The notes: generated by a model not told the origin, from the letters alone. A DNA stretch of 64,000 nt from Vicia villosa (GCF_029867415.1 NC_081183.1:14442404-14506403); one strand, 5' to 3'. Numbered from the stretch's first letter, positions 41,151-60,016 are shown. Made by a program: numbers and translations.

Positions 41151-41318
41151 TATGATAAAAGCACTACTACCGAGGTGTCCGACCAAAAAATTGAGATGGG
41201 TAAGACAAAATTTCAAAGGAAATTTCTTTATGCACCCATATAGGGTGGAAAACATCCCTAATATTCCCAAAATACGCTTCAGATATGATATCCGAAGACA
41301 CCATATTCACGTTTTTAC

Positions 41319-42325
41319 TAGGGGTGGCAAAATGGATGGATTTGATGAATTTGGATTGGATTGTTAATGGATGGATCAAAACGATTCATTAATCCATTAA
41401 CAATCCACTAAACTTTCTTTTGAAAAATCCAATCCAATCCATCCACCAAGGGATATAATCCATCCAATCCATCCATTAAGTATTTTTAATGGATGGATAT
41501 CCATCCATCCGTAAAATTAACTTCGATATTTTTTTAAAAAAATTTCAATTAATTTTATGAAAACAATTTTTTTATGAAACTTTTTTTAAAATTTTTAAAT
41601 TATAAATATTTATATCGGTATCTAATTCTAATCAACCAACGTCTTAATTAACTTAACTTTTTAATTAACTTTCTAATTTTAACCAACTAACTTCTCCATA
41701 AACTATTCTATTGAAAAGAAAATTAAAATTCAATGCATATACCAATTAAACAAATTTAACGTGAATGTTTAATTAAATAAATTCAATGCGTAACAATTAA
41801 GCAATTTTAATGTTAATACTAAACAAAGTCATTTAAGTATCAGCATCATTAATTTTGTTTAGGAGAAAACAAACCACCCTATGCATATTAAATTAAATCT
41901 ATATGTAGTTTACTGTAGTATGTAAATAAAAAAAACAAATTGTTGAATATTTATGTCCTGATCCGTTCATTTTTTTAACATTAACATAGGAAAGAAAAAC
42001 AAATGGCTGTGAATATTGTGAGAAACAAAAATGTTAAGGAATTGTTTAATTTTAGATATTGTGAGAAACAAAAATGTTAAGGAATTGTTTAATTTTAGAT
42101 TTTTCATGTTTTTTAGTAAAAAGTTAATTTAATAAATAGTAGTAATAAACTAAAATCCAATGGGTTTATAAAATGAGATGGATGGATTGAATCCATCCAT
42201 GTAGTTTTATGGATGGATTGGACTAATCCATTAAATTTGCTTTTTGTTTAATGGATGGATTGGATGGATAAATTATTGGATGGATTGGATGGATATTCTC
42301 TTAATGGATTTTATTGCCACCCCTA
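41319..42325. mobile_element. hAT-type non-autonomous element nested in MULE D
   Basis: Termini TAGGGGTGGCAA in inverted orientation and a perfect 8-bp duplication GTTTTTAC (41311-41318 and 42326-42333). Subterminal regions are dense in GGATGGAT / ATCCATCC repeats, consistent with transposase-binding motifs. It is 1007 bp with no transposase. A 43-bp unit (ATATTGTGAGAAACAAAAAT...) is duplicated in tandem at 42013-42098. Confidence 0.93.
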
Positions 42326-42832
42326 GTTTTTACTGATTTCATAAATGCATATCCCAAATAACCCATATCAAGGTTTTTTTCAGAAATGCATATGCGAAAT
42401 CACCCTTTATCCATTTAAACATTAGATTTAATATGTCATGTTTTTTTTTCCAGAAATGCATATCCCAAAAAAACCCTTCATATACCTTTTTCCCTCCTTC
42501 ACTATTTCATTCATTTTCTTTCAAACAAAACACAAACCCTCTCCAAAACCTCAACCAATTTCAATCATTTTTTCGTCTCCAAACCAAGTTTCATGTGGTT
42601 TATCATATCAAGGAGAGCATAGAAAGCTACAATTTGAGATAAAGTTATCTCATTCCATCTCTCATTTTATAGCATTGATTCTGATTTGTTGAAGAAGAAA
42701 CAACGTCAGTTCGGAAATGTACTTCCAAAATCCACCAAACTTATTTCGGAAATGCATTTCCGAAATAAGGTCTATTATAGAATTCAAAAAAAAAAGTTTT
42801 GACATAATGATTGTTTTGTGCATATGATAGGT

Positions 42833-43045
42833 ATGGCACATTCCGACAATATTGCTAGAGATGAGTTAAAAGTTCCGGAAGAGGTCAACAAAGATGCTAA
42901 GTCTAAAGAGTCGATTAACGATTAGCACGGTCCGACAATGACACTAGTAGAAGGCAAGCATTTGTTGTGATGAGATGTGAGAGGGATGGGAAGTATGTTC
43001 CAACAAATCGGAAGTTAAAACATGAGGTTATTTCGAAACTATCTA
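42833..43045 (+). pseudogene. Remnant of a MULE/FAR1-like transposase N-terminus
   Basis: ATG at 42833 opens 30 codons (MAHSDNIARDELKVPEEVNK...) ending at TAG. In the next frame 42955-43045 reads QAFVVMRCERDGKYVPTNRK, similar in style to the FAR1-like DNA-binding start of some MULE transposases. The rest of the gene is missing. Confidence 0.4.
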
Positions 43046-43569
43046 TGTAATTTCGATTATTTATGATAAATCGATGTTTTTGTTGCTTTGTTTTTGTGTT
43101 ATGCATCAGACATTATTTTGGATTTGCATCTCCGAATACTTTTTTTCCTAAAGATGGGGTTATTTCAGAAGTGCATATCCGAAGTCACCTTATTTTAAAA
43201 ATAAAAATAAAGTCTTCGGATGTGTACATCCGAAATCACATTTTTTTAAGAAAAATGTGCACTTCCAAAATATAGAAGTATTTTAAGAATTTTACTGTGG
43301 ATTTGTAAGAAACATGGGTGTAAAAAAAATTATCCAATTTCAAAATATGAACCAAAACTATTACCAGGCCTTTCTTCTGGCCCAATGAATCTCAAATACA
43401 TATTGGGTTATCCACATTTTAAAAGGTTTTAGATGTAGTGTTTATTGCGTCGGATTGTATTTTTTTCTGGTACAGTTTATTTACAATTATTTAATATAGC
43501 AACATAAAATACTTATGATGATAGAAAGTAAACTATATTTAAAAATGAAACAATGCTTAAAATATAATA

Positions 43570-44460
43570 CATTATTCTTTGTGGTGCAGTTTGGACGGTT
43601 TTGACGAAAAAATCATCAAAATCGCAAGAGAAAAAATCGTGCGATTTGGTTTGATTCGATTGGTTTTACAAAAAAACCAAATCAAACCAAACCAAACCAA
43701 TGCGGTTTGCTTCGGTTCAGTTGGTTCGATTTTTTACAAATATGTTATTGAGTCATACATACACATTATATGATAACATAACTTTGTATTTAGATATTTA
43801 TACACTATCAAATAACAACAAAACTTGTTATATTTTGACAACAGTTTTTCATTTAATATGTAAAAATTAAATTAGACAAAAGTAGAATAATAAACATAAA
43901 ATAATAGCATAAAATAATATAAAAATTATTATGATGAATAAAAATAGAAGAGACGAGAGATTAGTGAAGATGAAAAAGAAAAAACAAAAAAGTTGAAAGA
44001 TTAGATGCGATAAAAATGAAACTGAAATGCATTTGCATAAAAATGAGAAGGTGAAAAAGAAAGAATATAAGAGAGTAGAGATTAGAGAAGAAGAGAGAAG
44101 ATGTATGTGGCAAAGAAGACGCGATGATGTTATTAGAGATTTGAGAAGATCGAGACTAAAATCATATGTGTAAGGATGAGAAAATTGTTCGTAATCATAA
44201 GGCTAATGTATAATAGGTTTAACCGTTTAAGTTTGGGTTGGATGTGAGTTAAATAAAAGTTATGTTGTAATATAACGCGGTTTGGTTCGGTTTACAAAAT
44301 ACAAATCGTAAACCAAACCGAACCGTGCGATTTTGTTAAAGATGACCCTAATAAATCTGAAGCAAATGCAGTATTTTGTGATTTCGGTTTGATTTGATTT
44401 AGTTTGTGATTTTCTATTAGGTTGGTTTGGTTTTGAAGACCCACTTTATTATTTTGAAAT
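43570..44460. repeat. CGGTTTGGTT-rich repeat, possible hAT-like element
   Basis: The outer parts (43585-43735 and 44270-44440) are rich in inverted CGGTTTGGTTCGG/CCAAACCGAACC words around an AT-rich core. Terminal repeats and a target duplication could not be defined. Confidence 0.4.
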
Positions 44461-46149
44461 ACTTTTTCAATTATAAACATATTATAGAATATAACTTCAA
44501 AAAGTTATTATGTAAAATAATTTCTAAATTTGTTTTGTTTTGTTGTGACAAATAGTTAGAAACAATTATTGAGTTTTGAAAAAGTTATTCATATTTAAAG
44601 TCACGTCTTACTTTTGTAAAAGTGTTTCTTTCACACCCCCATGCGAATGGCGAGGAAAGCATGAGACAATGAATTGAAGAGAGAGGCAAAATATAACAAG
44701 AGAAAAAAAATGAATGGAGTAAGCAACAAATTAAATATCACATAAATTCACACTCACGACTAAAAAAATTCATTACAAAATGGGTTTTTGGATAAAACCG
44801 AATCTAAAAAATTTTTAAAGATCTATTAATCAAACATTTTTTAAAATAATTATAATAAGCCAATATTCAATAAGAATCAATTATTATTCTCATTCTTTTA
44901 ATTATCAAATTTTTAATTTAAAAGAAATATTCAAATACCATATGTTTTTAATCTCTTGAAATAGTCAAATGATATCCTAAATTCGTGACAAATGAAATAA
45001 TATCAATGAAATAAACCAATACACATTTTCTACACAAAAAATGTCCGTGAAGATAATGTTTATGCTTATTTAGAAAGAGTCTCAAATTATACTACTACCT
45101 GTGTTTTTATTATATGCTACTTTATTAAAATTTATACTAAATGTTAAATTTTTTTATAATACCAATGAAACATTTTATTCATATGTTTGTCCATATCTTT
45201 AATCATCTATTATTTTCTCTTTTTTAAATTTATTTATTTTCAATATTATTAATTAAAAATTATTTTATAAATTATTTTTCTCATACAAAGTTAACTAACT
45301 ATTCGTCTCAGATTAGTTTTTTTTTTCAATTTATGTAACTTTTAATGATTAAATAAATTCTATTTATTATTAATAATAGGCCGTTGATAGTTAGAAGAAT
45401 TAATAAATAATAAATGTTGTTTTAATATTTTAAAGAAATAATTAATTTTAAACAAATGAAATTTTAAGAGTATTTTTTTTATTCGTGTGAAAGTGTAGGA
45501 GCTTATATAAAATACAAAAAGAGAAATTATTAAAGAGCTTAAACGTAATGCATTGTCGGTGTAAAATATTTTACACGACAACCTTTAAAAAGAAATTCTT
45601 CATATGTAATTTAAAGAAAAAGCCAAACATTTATAAAAATTAACGGTTATGATTTTATTAATAGTGTAAAACTGTTTTATATTGTCGATATATTTTTATT
45701 AAATTTATTATAAAATATCTCAACAAACAAAAAAAACCAATAATTTAATGATACGTTGCAATGTTTTCATCTTCAAGTATGATATGGATATGAACATGAA
45801 TCTATGGTTAAATTACCTAAAATATTTAAACAATTCTCCTGATAAATATGCCTCGTGCCTAATCAATTTTGTAGAGAAGTAAAGTATTCTCTCACATAGG
45901 AAAATGACCACCCATGGAATAGTGATATTCCATCGATGTGATATATAGTCGACAATATAAGGATAAATGTCTAATCAAAAAATAGTTAAGATTATGTTAT
46001 TTACTTTCTAAGAATGAAAGTGATATTGACTTAACAATTCAATTTAAGAGTAAAAAATATTTATTTTTTAATAAAGTTCGAATATTAAAGAAGATTAGTA
46101 TACAAATAGAAGAGGGGATTAGGTCAAGATTCTCTTAATGTAAAAAAAT
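44461..46149. other. AT-rich intergenic DNA
   Basis: No gene or recognisable element seen. Confidence 0.5.
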
Positions 46150-48218
46150 ATATAAAAAAAAATTCTTTTAGATAGTTTTATCTAATGACCAAAGTTAAGA
46201 GGTCAAAATAAGTGAAAATTTAGGTATGCGACTTATATTTGTAAAACAAGAATCTGCACAGTTAGTTCCTTCGCTAAGAATGTGAGTAATTATGAAGCAC
46301 ATGTTCAAAATAAGCCTAGAGCAAGCATGGCATCTGGCCCTAAGCTGCCAGGGAACTATGTCATAGTTAGATGGAGCAAAAATATTGGCCACAATGAGGG
46401 AATCAAATTCGACCCAAAGTTTAGACCAGCCTTCTCATTTGTAATTTCAACACATCTCATAACAGCCCAGAACACACAAAATAGAGAATTTATACAATTG
46501 ATAGGTTTTGCAAAAGCCAAAAGAAACATACTCTTGTTGTTTTTGGATATGCCACCAGAGTCTCCAGCAAAAGGAATTTTAGTGAAGGCACCATCTACAT
46601 TACATTTAATCCAATCCATATAAAGGGGACACCAAACAACTTCCTTGGTAAAAGGAGCTCTAGGGGGTAAATAAGAACATTAAATGCCTTAATGATGGAA
46701 AGATCTTCCAAAGAGCCCTTGAAGGTTAGGTTGATGTAACAGCCTATGACATCAACATGAGCCAAAATGTTATTGCAAACAAAATTGAAATTGGTGGTTT
46801 GGTTTTTAAACCTTCCGGTGTTTTGAGAAGACCAAATACTATTTAGTAGGAAGATGATGGCAGCTTTCAGTGTGATTGAGCATTGAGATTTAGGCTTATT
46901 GCATAAATCCCAAAGACAGTCGATTGATTGCAAAGGAATGCTCTTCCTAATTGTGTTATTGATCCAGTGCCAAAGCTTAATAGTAAAAACATAGTAAAAA
47001 AGCAGGTAGTAAGTTGCTTCTAGTCCACTCTTATAGAGTGGACACATGGAAGACATATAGAGGCATCTCCTTTCAAGCTGCTCGTTAGTTGGCACCTTGT
47101 TGTGCATGGTTCTCCATAAATGAAAACACTTGGAAGGTGGAGTATCTGCATTCCAAATGGTTTTGGAGCAAGTTAGCTTGGGAGCACCATGTTGCTTGAA
47201 GATATAAGGATCCTTGAGAGACATGGAGCCATGACTTGAGAGGGGTCAAATCAACTAGTTATTGCTCCTCTAAGGTATAAAATCAACAACTGCCACCTTG
47301 CATTCCAAAAAACAAAAAAGATCCCTCCAAGCCACAAGGAAAGCCTATGTATTATGTTGAAAGTAGTCTAAAATCTTGGAATTAAAACTCATGGAAGAAT
47401 ATTGATCATGACTTAAATCCAAAAAGTTGAGAAGAAGTTCTCTACGCCAATTGTCCTTCCAAAAATTGAATTTTGTGCCATCACCAACTAGCCAGCAAGA
47501 GTGATCTTTGATAGTATTGACCTCGGGCTTCATACCTTGCCAAATAGAAGAGCTAATACTATGAATGATCATTCCATAGCTTCTTATCACCCTTTCCTTA
47601 ATTATGCAGGCCCAATCCTCGTCAGAATAAAGCAAGTCCCAGACAAGTTTAAGGTCATAAGCCTCATTACAAAATTGTAGAGATCTAAGACCAAGCCCGC
47701 CATTCTTCTTTTGCTTACAAAACTTTTTCCAATAAATAGTTACTAGTTTTCTTTTGTTAACCTCTCATCCCCAAATAAAGTTCCTAGAGGCTCTCTCAAT
47801 GTCTTTGAGGAGAGAAGTTGGCCATGAGTAGACAGAGATGGAACGAGTGATCATTAAATGAATGACTTCTTATACCAAGAAAGATCTACCAGCAATAGAG
47901 ATAAAAGAAGACTTACAAGCTATGAGTTTACCATTAATCTATAAGCAATAGGCTGAAGATGAAATTCCTTAACCCTCCCTTTAAAAATGAAAATTCCTAG
48001 AAAAATGAAGGGCATAATACCTCTACTAAAACCAATGTGTTGTACGATATAATTAGATCTAAAAGGACTCATACCACCAGCAAGATTAGTGGATTTGGAA
48101 GGCAAAAAACCTTACCTGAAATATCCGCACACTTGGAGAAGAGAGTGGTAAGGACTTGAATATTTGATCTTGCACATTTAATCATGAAGTGATCAAAGCT
48201 AAGCAAGGCATTCCTACC
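46150..48218 (-). mobile_element. 5'-truncated LINE (L1-type), minus strand
   Basis: Reading right to left: C-terminal reverse transcriptase blocks (ALLSFDHFMIKCARSNIQVL, CLPSKSTN, then FLGIFIFKGRVKEFHLQPIA) at 48240-47930; WKKF/NGGLGLRSL region near 47700; SCWLVGDGTKFNFWKDNW near 47470; zinc-binding region (WNADTPPSKCFHLWRTMHNK...C..C) at 47170-47000; RNase H-like start WIKCNVDGA at 46615-46560. Frames shift several times. Codons upstream of the mid-reverse transcriptase are missing because another repeat begins at 48219. Confidence 0.82.
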
Positions 48219-49160
48219 ATGGTTTTGATGATGACAACCTATGGAGATGTAACATATCTTTAATGACAAACTATAAAGATATAATCTGACCTTAAAACAT
48301 AAAGACAAGCAACTACTTCAAGCGATCAAAGATGCACAAGAAAGTTTGTCCAAGCTCTTCCTCTGATAAAGCTGAAGAGTTAGGGTTTAATAATCACATT
48401 AATATCCTCTAATGATGACGTCTAACTTGAAGGTATCTCAAGCCTCGTCTTGAAGAATACTCAATCAAGTGCTTATACGATTGGTGTATTCATAAAAGCC
48501 TCGAATCTTCAGAATGTGAAAGAGAAGAAGTGTGAAAGATTGCTTGATCGTATCCGAATGATCATTATTTTGTAAAAAAACGAGGGCTTTTTTCGTAAAT
48601 TAATATGGATAAATCAAACACTCATTAAAACCATTTTTTAAAATCTCTATTTCTCAAAGAAAATAACCTAAAAATGTTTTGCAGCCTAGCTATATGAATT
48701 GAAAACTTTCATAATGATTAGGATATGTTTTTTGAAACTTTCATATCGATTTGATAAGAGAAAATTGAGTCCATAATCGATTGTGACAATGTCTTGATGA
48801 AGGGTAACAAATATGTATTAAATCTTTCTAAAATTGGAAAATATAATCGATTATTTAGGTCATCTAGTCGATTGGAATAAGGACCCGTTCGGTTGGCATA
48901 AGGATCCAGTCAATTGGACAATTAATTTTTCCCATGGATGGTTTTCTTTTTTGACCTGCCTTTAGTTTATAAGTAGAGGCATCTCCCTTAACTTTTTCAC
49001 ATCCATAAACGTGAGCTATCTAACTTTCCTTACTCTCTCTAAAATATTTTTCTCTTTCTCTATCATTAATTTAGCCATATTGCTTCGAGAAATTTCTTGT
49101 GTTTAAGTGAGGAAATTTGTTATGGAAAGGTTAATATTATAAATTCACCAAGAATTACTT
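48219..49160. repeat. Probable Ty1/copia LTR fragment
   Basis: Starts TGGTTTTGATGATGACAACC, the kind of LTR start common in legume copia elements, and contains ATCGATTGTGACAATG-type words and a TATAAGTAGAGGC promoter-like segment near 48970. No partner LTR was located. Confidence 0.4.
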
Positions 49161-49802
49161 TTCCTTTTAAGTAAATATCTCTTCCGTTGGACGTGAGACT
49201 TCACACACAAAATGGGGTGAATTGAGTGATTTGGAAAAATGTGGTTTTGAAAACTTTTGGGAAATAAAATCAGAGTTCAAAATAGAGTAAATATAAAAAT
49301 GAAACCTTTTCGCAAATGAGTATGATTTATCCATTGTTACACGAAACAAACTAATGTATCATCCTCCAAGTGCGAACAATAAGTAATGTTTAACCACTCA
49401 ATGTGATTTAAGCATCATTCTTTAAAAGCAACCAACAAGTTCATGGTTTTTTACCACGGACTACGAGGCTCTGATTTTCCCATCGCACATGAGAATACGT
49501 AGCCACGGGATTTTGAAATCTTGGTGAACAAAATAATAAAAACCTAAATAAAACTTTTCTTTCTTTCTTTTGCAAAGTATTTAGAAGATCACAAATAAAC
49601 ACCATTCTAACACTCTTTCGTTAAACTAACTAAATGAGTCTCGTTGAGTACAACGAATGCGAGAGGTGATAATATCTTCCCTTAGCATAACCGACTCCCG
49701 AACCCGTATTGGTTTTGATAACCATTTTTCATGGGTTTTATCTATATTTTCCCTTCCTCTAGAATAAATAAAGTTCGGTGGCGACTTTGTTGTATTTTAA
49801 GC
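49161..49802. repeat. Ty3/gypsy LTR 3' region and primer-binding zone
   Basis: The stretch 49650-49790 has CATAACCGACTCCCGAACCC followed by AAATAAAGTTCGGTGGCGAC, which resembles the LTR end and primer-binding site of Tat/Ogre-like gypsy elements of legumes (family assignment from memory, so tentative). 49161-49640 is unassigned. Confidence 0.4.
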
Positions 49803-50370
49803 GTTCCTTACGCTCGGGTATTTTTCGCGCCGCGACATAGGGCTTCTTCACTTGTGAGCGTGCCTTTTAAGACGTACGCGTTGTCTTGGAGGAATTTCGA
49901 GCCGTTCGGATGTGGCTTTAGTTGGAACATGCTGGCGTAAGCGAAGCATTAGCTTAGTTTGATGTATCAGTGTGTTGGATTTGTACTGGTGAGACATGAG
50001 CTCAGCTTTGGGTGTTTCTGTTTTAAGGTGCACCTATAATGATTTAGCATGTAACTAGCTAGGAAAAACTATGCTTTGGATCATATTCCTTACGCTCGAG
50101 TATTTTTTGCGCCGCGACATAGGGCTGCTTCACTTGTGAGCGTGCCTCTTAAGATGTACGCGTTGTTTTGGAGGAATTTCGAGCCGTTCGGATGTGGCTT
50201 TATTGGGAACACACTGGCGTAAGTGAAGCATTAGCTTATTTTGATGTATCTGTGTGTTGGATTTGTACTGGTGAGACATGAGCTCAGCTTTGGGTGTTTA
50301 CGTTTTAAGGTGCACCTTTAATGATTTAGCATGGAACTGGCTAGGAAAAACTATACTTTGTATCATATTC
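49803..50370. repeat. Tandem duplication, two copies of about 285 bp
   Basis: Copy 1 begins TTCCTTACGCTCGGGTATTT at 49803 and copy 2 TTCCTTACGCTCGAGTATTT at 50088. They stay alignable through TGAGACATGAGCTCAGCTTT and GATTTAGCATG to CTAGGAAAAACTAT. About 90% identical by eye. Confidence 0.9.
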
Positions 50371-50689
50371 ATAGGAATAAAGCATGAGTCTGATTAAATA
50401 TGGTTATGTTTTGAATCATACTTAAAGATGAGGGACATGAAAACCAGCTAGATGCGACCATGCTTTTTGAAATGTGCTACACATAACATAGGATTATTCC
50501 CCGGCCAAGGGTAAAGGATCCCCGTCCCTCTCTGTGAGGTGCTAGCAATGGACGTCTCCAAGCTCCACTACTCATGTTCCATGGATTGGCTAATCCGAAG
50601 GAGGGTGAGCCAGCTACGCATGATTGCATTTAGTTCTTTGATAAGGGTATTTGAATGTTGTATTCGCACGTTCAAAATGTCTCTGATAG

Positions 50690-51440
50690 CACCCCCGAGG
50701 GAATTGGTTGTTGTAGTCAGAGGTGCAAAGCGTCTCGGACAGTCCCCCTGGATTTTGAAGGCACCAAGAAACTAAGGAGAATTCATTGTTGTGGTCGGAC
50801 ATGCAAAGCATCTCCAAAAACACAATTGGATTATGAAGATATGCAAGGTGATATAAGGAATAGATTATTATAGTCGTATGTGTAAAGCGTCTCCGACAGC
50901 ACCCCTGGATTCTGAAGACGCGCAAGAGGCTGTGGGGAATTAATTGATGTAGTCATACGGGCAAAGCATCCCCAATATCACCCCTAAAATTATAACGCAC
51001 GCATCTCTGATAGCACCCATAGAAACTAGAGGCACGTTCAGTGCTTAGGGGATTTGAGTGCTTTGGTCGAACGTGCAAAGCATCTCCGACACCACCCCTG
51101 AACATTGAAGGAGCGCACGATATCGAGGGGATTTGATTGCTTTGGTTGGATGTACAAAGCATCTCCAACAACACCCCTAGAAACTGAAGGCATGCTCGGA
51201 GCTAAGGAATTTGATTTCTTTGGTCGGACGTGCAAAGTGTCTTCGACAAGACCCCTGAAATCTAGAGGTGCGCTCGTTGCTGATTGGATTTGATTGCTTT
51301 GGTCGGACATGCAAAGAGTCTCCGAAAACAACCTTGGAAACTATAGGACTGCTCAAAGCTGCGGAGATTTGATTGCTTTGGTCAGACGTGCAAAGCGTCT
51401 CTGGCAGAACCCTTGGAAACTTTAAGTTGGGCACCAACTG
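50690..51440. repeat. Minisatellite of about 79 bp, nine to ten diverged units
   Basis: The core TTTGGTCGGACGTGCAAAG recurs near 51061, 51140, 51218, 51297 and 51377 at 78-80 bp spacing. Weaker copies lie near 50722, 50792, 50870 and 50950. Each core is followed by CGTCTCCGACA and CACCCCTG. The reading frames spanning it are repeat artefacts. Confidence 0.9.
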
Positions 51441-52374
51441 CATTGATTGTACCCCTGTGCGTTTGTCTGGAACCCGATTCTGATTGTTACGATGATGAGA
51501 CATCTGACGCGAGGTTTTCACATTAGTGAGATACCCGACGTGAGTCGGATGTGAGACCATTTGAGCGGAGGTGGTCTCGGAATATTGCTCGGCTGGAGGC
51601 GAGATGAGACTTGATTGATTCCGGCTCCGTGAATATGAATGTGTGGGGATTCATCGACTGGATGATCCAAGGGTTTGGGATCGAGACTTCTGGTCATTAG
51701 AAATGCAATAGAATTGGATCCCAACCTAAGGATGTCTGATGGTTTCATCTCTCGGTGGAGCAAGATCGAGATGAGCGATCAATCAGAGTCGGATCAGAAT
51801 TTTGCAAACTTTGTCGTTGCAGAACCGAGACCTTGGCTTCGGGGAACCTCAATTTTTTTCGGAGACGCTTTCAAATTCAAATTTGAGAATCAAACTTGAC
51901 CTCGTGGAAATCGCAGGAATCGAAAGTGGATTCTCACAAATGGCGCCACTGTTCCATTACAAAACCAAAAATGAAATGGAGAAGATTGCGGAAATTACGA
52001 CGAAGCGAAGCTTCCTCTGTGATTTTGTGATGCAATATCGTTGATCGGAGATTGCGATCACGATGCTTCTTGAACAAAAAACCTTGATCTTGAATCAACG
52101 TTGTTAATCAATGTTGACCATGAATTGATGTTGCTAATCTCCTTTACGACGGTTCAATAAAGAGTACCTGCATGGTTAACACTTCAAAATTCAAATCAAT
52201 TTAGAGTTCAAAATAATCATATTGAAATGGAAATTAGAGATTATGTACTTAAAAAAATCTTTGTAAAAGTATTTATACTTTAGACTTAATATAGCAGGTT
52301 TAATAAATGGACATTGTGCTATTAGACCTTTAACTGATGTGGAGCAGTGTGATGTGGAGCAGTGTATCCTTGGA
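51441..52374. repeat. 3' region of a gypsy-type retrotransposon
   Basis: GC-rich non-coding sequence leading to AAATGGCGCCACTGTTCC (51940), then a block repeated at 39985-40400. It probably belongs to the same element as the adjacent tandem arrays, whose gag-pol is absent. Confidence 0.45.
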
Positions 52375-52782
52375 TCTTAGACCGACAAAATTTTCTTTTT
52401 CTTTTTTCTTTCTTTCTTTTTCTCGTTTTTTTGGAGGTAAGGTATATAGTCCCTCTTTTTACATCATTTTTCTTTTTATTTACATATTTATGAGATATGG
52501 ACATAATACTGAGAAGAAATGATAATTCAACATAGTTGAGATATTTAATCACTTCTCCTTAAATTTCTTAACTCAAGATCATTTCTATTAAGCATGTCAA
52601 ACACTAAATTTCAATATTTAATGGAATGTCACATATTAAAATTTAAATATATCTTCCAATTGAATATAAAGTTGCATACATATAAAAGAAAAATCTTCTA
52701 ATTAGAATTTCATTTTCCTTGTAATTATTGATTTGATGAGATTACCAAATAGGAAAGATTTTGTCTTTTCCCTACCATTTGT
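52375..52782. other. Spacer upstream of the CGS-like gene
   Basis: AT-rich, with no second gene. It presumably holds the proximal promoter. Confidence 0.5.
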
Positions 52783-52790
52783 TATATATA
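52783..52790 (+). promoter_or_regulatory. TATA box of the CGS-like gene
   Basis: TATATATA lies 83 bp before the first in-frame ATG (52873). A transcription start near 52815 is implied by consensus only. Confidence 0.55.
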
Positions 52791-52872
52791 GCAACGTAGT
52801 GCCATTTTGAATTACCAAGTTCATCAAACACTTATTACAACAAAAAACAGAGGCAAATATATCAAATTAGCA

Positions 52873-58621
<5,749 letters not shown>

Positions 58622-58764
58622 GACCGTAATCATCTTTTTTGTAATGTTTTCTCAGCCTCCTCTTTTTGTGACACGTCTATTAAGATAATATGTAACATCC
58701 AAACTTTAAGTTCAAGATATGTGTAATGTGTGACATAATGTCAATTTAAATATTGTATGATACC

Positions 58765-58770
58765 AATAAA
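58765..58770 (+). terminator. Candidate polyadenylation signal of the CGS-like gene
   Basis: AATAAA lies 144 bp after the stop codon in a T/A-rich 3' UTR. Confidence 0.45.
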
Positions 58771-58812
58771 TATGGTTACATTTTATGTGTCAATATTGTG
58801 TCTATGTTTGTT

Positions 58813-59990
58813 TTAATGATTTAGAAAATAGTCAAAATTATACAGAAAGAGCACGCAAACGAGCAACAATACACATATCAAGTTCATCCCATGTTGCCAT
58901 GAAACTCTTCTTGAATTTACTTTTGAACCTGTCCTTCTAGAAGCTTCCTTTATTTGGTTTGTCCTTCTGGAGATCAGGACAATCAGGTTTGAAATGATCA
59001 GGCTTCTTGCAGTTGAAGAAGTTTTTCTAATCATCATCTTTGTCTCTAGAACTAGAGCCTCTGAAGCCACTACTTCTACAAGAAAATCTATTGTTCCTTT
59101 TTTCCAAATGTTGAAACATTTTGATGATAAAGGCCATTTCTTCATCATAATCACCATCATAAACTTCTTCATCAGAAGCTTTTTCTGATTTCTAGACTTT
59201 TGAGGATTTGGTAGCTTTACCACCAGATTTCTTAGTAATAGTCTTTAAAGCTAGTGCTTTAGATTTTTCATGGGCTCATCTCCATTCAGTTCCATCTCAT
59301 GGCTCTGAAGGTTACTTATCATACTTTCCAGACTCAGAGTATTCAGGCCTTTAACCTCCTAAATAGCTGTGACCTTTGGTCTCAATCTAATAGGGAGACT
59401 TCTCAGGATTTTCTTTACATGGTCAGATGTAGTATAATTTTTGTTCAGAACCTAAAGACATGATACAATAATTTGAAACCTAGAAAATATGGTTTCGATA
59501 TCTTCATCATCCTTCATTCTGAACATCTCATAGTATTATACTAGAAGGTTGGCCTTAGACTCTTTGACTTGTTGATTTCTTTCATAAGTAGAACACAAAG
59601 ACTCAAAGATAGTCTTAGCAGTAGACTTATTGATGATCTTGATGTACTCAGGATGAGGTAGAACTTATATCAGAATGCCTCTAACTCTATGATGTTTTGT
59701 GTAAATCTTCTTTCGAGCAGGTGTGAGAGCTTTCCTATCATTTATCATTCTAACACCATTAACCTCAATGCCAATGCCATCTTCAAGGATATCCCACAAC
59801 TCATCATCAAGACCAATGACATAAGTATACATCTTTCTTTTCCACCACTCGAATTGAGTGGAATCACCACTGAATGTATGAGGTCTTGCCTTTCAGGAGA
59901 ACTGTAGTCATGTGGTATACTAGTACCAGAACCAATACTTACTTCAGGAGAGCCAATCACATTTTTCTCTCCGGGATCTTTTTATGTACC
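58813..59990 (-). pseudogene. Ty1/copia gag, Sirevirus-like, minus strand
   Basis: Minus-strand frames give Gag segments in order: DDELWDILEDGIGIEV, PEYIKIINKSTAKTIFESLC, QYYEMFRMKDDEDIETIFSR, DHVKKILRSLPIRLRPKVTA, then the knuckle CKKPDHFKPDC at about 59015-58983. An in-frame stop after KVTAI (near 59366) and later frameshifts inactivate it. Pol is absent because the window and the CGS 3' flank follow. Its LTR lies to the right (60033-61275). Confidence 0.75.
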
Positions 59991-60016
59991 ATAGTTAAGT
60001 GTTTGCAAAGACCGTG

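Larger units (their letters stand above)
41218..43335 (+). mobile_element. MULE D: palindrome-studded MULE with 9-bp TSD
   Basis: The left end GGAAATTTCTTTATGCACCC and the inverted right end GGATAATTTTTTTTACACCC resemble the ends of MULE B. The 9-bp duplication AATTTCAAA flanks it (41209-41217 and 43336-43344). Palindromic motifs of the TTCGGAAATGCATTTCCGAA type lie near 41280, 42380, 42447, 42713, 42743, 43120, 43165, 43210 and 43253. A hAT element (41319-42325) sits inside. Coding is reduced to two short frames. Confidence 0.8.

Noticed and set aside
50690..51440. CRISPR-like array of regularly spaced repeats
   Set aside because: Whole 79-bp unit is repeated, including the would-be spacers; plant nuclear context; no cas genes.
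50539..51763. Several reading frames on both strands across the minisatellite
   Set aside because: Unit length close to a multiple of three minus one gives frames in several phases; they merely follow the 79-bp repeat.
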